From NCBI GenBank assembly GCA_016550425.1, contig JABXGS010000212.1, positions 1 to 14,153 on the forward strand: a DNA stretch of 14,153 bases, in the 5' to 3' direction. A program made the translations under genes and the position numbers. How positions within the stretch are numbered: the stretch's first letter is position 1; each line of letters opens with the position of its first letter. Of this stretch, positions 12,643-14,153 are shown in pieces. Below the pieces are notes generated by a model that made no database searches, was not told the DNA's origin, and saw only the letters and a program-made list of their open reading frames with translations. This DNA comes from an archaeon (GTDB lineage Archaea > Asgardarchaeota > Hermodarchaeia > Hermodarchaeales > Hermodarchaeaceae).

Positions 12643-14153
12643 GTCTAAACCAAACAAACAGTCGTCCCTAGCTGATCTTTTACATATTTCTCCAGCTGCG
12701 GTCAGTTTATATTATGAATTAGCCGCTGAGCCGAGTCCTTATCTTAAAGCCGAGATTGAAGAGCAGCATGGCTTATCGGTAAAGAAAGCAGATCAGTACC
12801 TTTCAGAATTGCAGACCTGTGGATTAGTCCGAAGAAATCCAGATGAAACTTATGAGGCAGTGGCTCCCATCGAAGCAGTTCTAATGGCACTCACCCGGGT
12901 CCGCGCTCTCCTTCGACAGCTTCAAACGGATTTTCCTAACCGCCTTGAATCAGGTATCCCAGGCCTCAATGTAAAAGTCAAGAAAGAGGTGGACACTCTA
13001 CCCTATCAGCTTGAAACCCTACGAACTAACATCGATAAATCACTTGACACAGCCTTTGAAAGGTTTCGTGGAAAAGTTCACGCTATCCAAACCGCCCCCT
13101 CCTTTGAAAGCTTTGCCACAAACCTACAAACGCAACTTCTCGCTGAAGTCGATGAACGAATGATGGAAACGCGGAATCAACTCAACGACTTCGAATCTAT
13201 CGACGCTTTCATCAATGTGCTAAATAAACTGAAAAACGACGTTTTTGATATCGTCAATATATCCCTCTCCGATATGCGGGAACAATCCTTTCGACTTCAT
13301 GAACTTGATGAATTCCGTGAAACACTTGTTGAGCTCTGGAACGTTACCCCATCTATCGTTGAAGAGCACCTTGCTGATTTCGAACAGGAGATAAGTATCC
13401 TCGAAGCTTCCCTTGGGGATCTTATGGAAACGAAATATCGGTTGGGAGCATTCAAAGGCGTCATTGAGAATTTTGCTCAAGACCATATTATGACTGCGAT
13501 CAAACATCTGAAATCAAATTTCCAGGTTTCGTTAACTGAAGCCATTCAAGACCTCTTACAAGAAGCCCAAGAACGATTTGAAGAAGTAGCTAAGGCGGCA
13601 CATCAAGAATTTGAGAAGCTCCGTGAACAACTTGCTGCATGGGTCCAAAATGCCTTGAACATAGCCTTTAGCGAAGTGATTCAACGCAATCAAAAAGCTT
13701 CTACTAACCTTGCAGATCGGTTAGCAGAACTTACCTATACCTTCCAACAGCAATTTGCCGATGGACTCGAAGATTCAGTAAAAAAGGTCAGTTTGCAAGC
13801 ACGAGAATTAGATGCTCAGCTAGCGGAAGTTCCTGATATTCTCGACCAAATCCGAAGCCAGGAATTTTCTCCACTATTGGATCAAATGGTTGTTCAAAGT
13901 GAACGCCATTTAACGAAAATCACCCATGATATCCCTAAGACATTCACAGAGTGGCGGAACGAATATATCCGGGCTACAAACGCCCAGATTACTTCTTTAT
14001 TACAGGAAGCAGAAGGGAATCTGTCTCTAGCCACCCAAAGTGTGAATCAGTTCTGGCGTCGTTCGAAAGAATCAGAACCCACAGCCTTCGACCTTTACCA
14101 ATTTGTGGCTGGAGAAAAAGACTTCCAATCCCAAATGGCGAGTCAAATCGCCC
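12620..14153 (+). CDS. TrmB-like winged-helix protein with long coiled coil (3' end outside window)
   Basis: The frame is open from ATG 12620 through the right edge: 511 codons with no stop. Residues about 25-85 form a winged helix like that of TrmB-type archaeal regulators (LYYELAAEPSPYLKAEIEE, then LSVKKADQYLSELQTCGLVRR, then a wing TYEAVAP). The recognition helix ends in the typical LxELxxxGLV pattern. From about 86 to 485 nearly everything is helical, polar and Glu/Gln-rich with heptad-like leucines, so a long coiled coil of about 400 residues is likely. The last visible part (EPTAFDLYQFVAGEKDFQS) looks like the entry to a new folded domain; TrmB-family proteins often continue with a phospholipase D-like or sugar-binding domain there. 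The start is uncertain because no ribosome binding site precedes it; GTG 12584 or TTG 12605 are in-frame alternatives. Being divergent from hydB, it could regulate that operon. Confidence 0.8.
   Translation, partial: MEANGQRESKPNKQSSLADLLHISPAAVSLYYELAAEPSPYLKAEIEEQHGLSVKKADQYLSELQTCGLVRRNPDETYEAVAPIEAVLMALTRVRALLRQLQTDFPNRLESGIPGLNVKVKKEVDTLPYQLETLRTNIDKSLDTAFERFRGKVHAIQTAPSFESFATNLQTQLLAEVDERMMETRNQLNDFESIDAFINVLNKLKNDVFDIVNISLSDMREQSFRLHELDEFRETLVELWNVTPSIVEEHLADFEQEISILEASLGDLMETKYRLGAFKGVIENFAQDHIMTAIKHLKSNFQVSLTEAIQDLLQEAQERFEEVAKAAHQEFEKLREQLAAWVQNALNIAFSEVIQRNQKASTNLADRLAELTYTFQQQFADGLEDSVKKVSLQARELDAQLAEVPDILDQIRSQEFSPLLDQMVVQSERHLTKITHDIPKTFTEWRNEYIRATNAQITSLLQEAEGNLSLATQSVNQFWRRSKESEPTAFDLYQFVAGEKDFQSQMASQIA

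Noticed and set aside
13220..13507. A 95-codon open frame on the minus strand
   Set aside because: It lies wholly antisense to the long coiled-coil gene, has no promoter or ribosome binding site, and is explained by the base pattern of the real frame.

Overview
The window looks like a chromosomal piece of an archaeon, most likely of the Asgard group. Evidence: archaeal-type TATA/BRE boxes, two transcripts that appear leaderless, an archaeal FEN1 starting with TTG, a group 3b cytosolic [NiFe] hydrogenase, a TrmB-type winged helix fused to a very long coiled coil, and a Ras-like small GTPase with all five G motifs. Ras-like GTPases occur in several archaeal lineages, so the Asgard placement is an inference. 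I see no phage, transposon, CRISPR or RNA gene.

Layout. 1-1956, minus strand: a ModE-type winged-helix protein, a Ras-like GTPase and an exported M6-type zinc metalloprotease cut by the window edge. 2122-4009, plus strand: a kinase-fold protein of the APH class, then two tandem copies of a cassette (promoter, small three-helix membrane protein, hairpin-T terminator). 4201-5232, plus: FEN1. 5238-6974, minus: a 578-residue coiled-coil protein that I do not recognise, convergent with FEN1 and nearly abutting the next gene at its start. 6977-8350, plus: a CoA-disulfide reductase/NADH oxidase-like flavoprotein. 8377-12393, minus: a tight four-gene operon hydB-hydG-hydD-hydA for a sulfhydrogenase-type NAD(P)-linked hydrogenase. 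12620-14153, plus: a TrmB-like winged helix with a long coiled coil, running off the right edge.

How the genes may work together. The hydrogenase (diaphorase subunits HydB and HydG, hydrogenase subunits HydD and HydA) would couple NAD(P)H to H2 and, in this family, to sulfur or polysulfide reduction. The convergent flavoprotein belongs to a family that includes CoA-disulfide reductases and NAD(P)H:sulfur oxidoreductases, so this end of the window suggests pyridine-nucleotide-linked hydrogen/sulfur redox chemistry. The TrmB-like protein is divergent from hydB and is a positional candidate for its regulator, although its coiled coil is far longer than a usual TrmB sensor domain.

No gene-free stretch exceeds 300 bases. 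The longer gaps (702-909, 1957-2121, 2875-3091, 3431-3655, 4010-4200, 12394-12619) hold promoters, hairpins and inverted repeats listed below; 2875-3000 is AT-rich with nothing else I can support.
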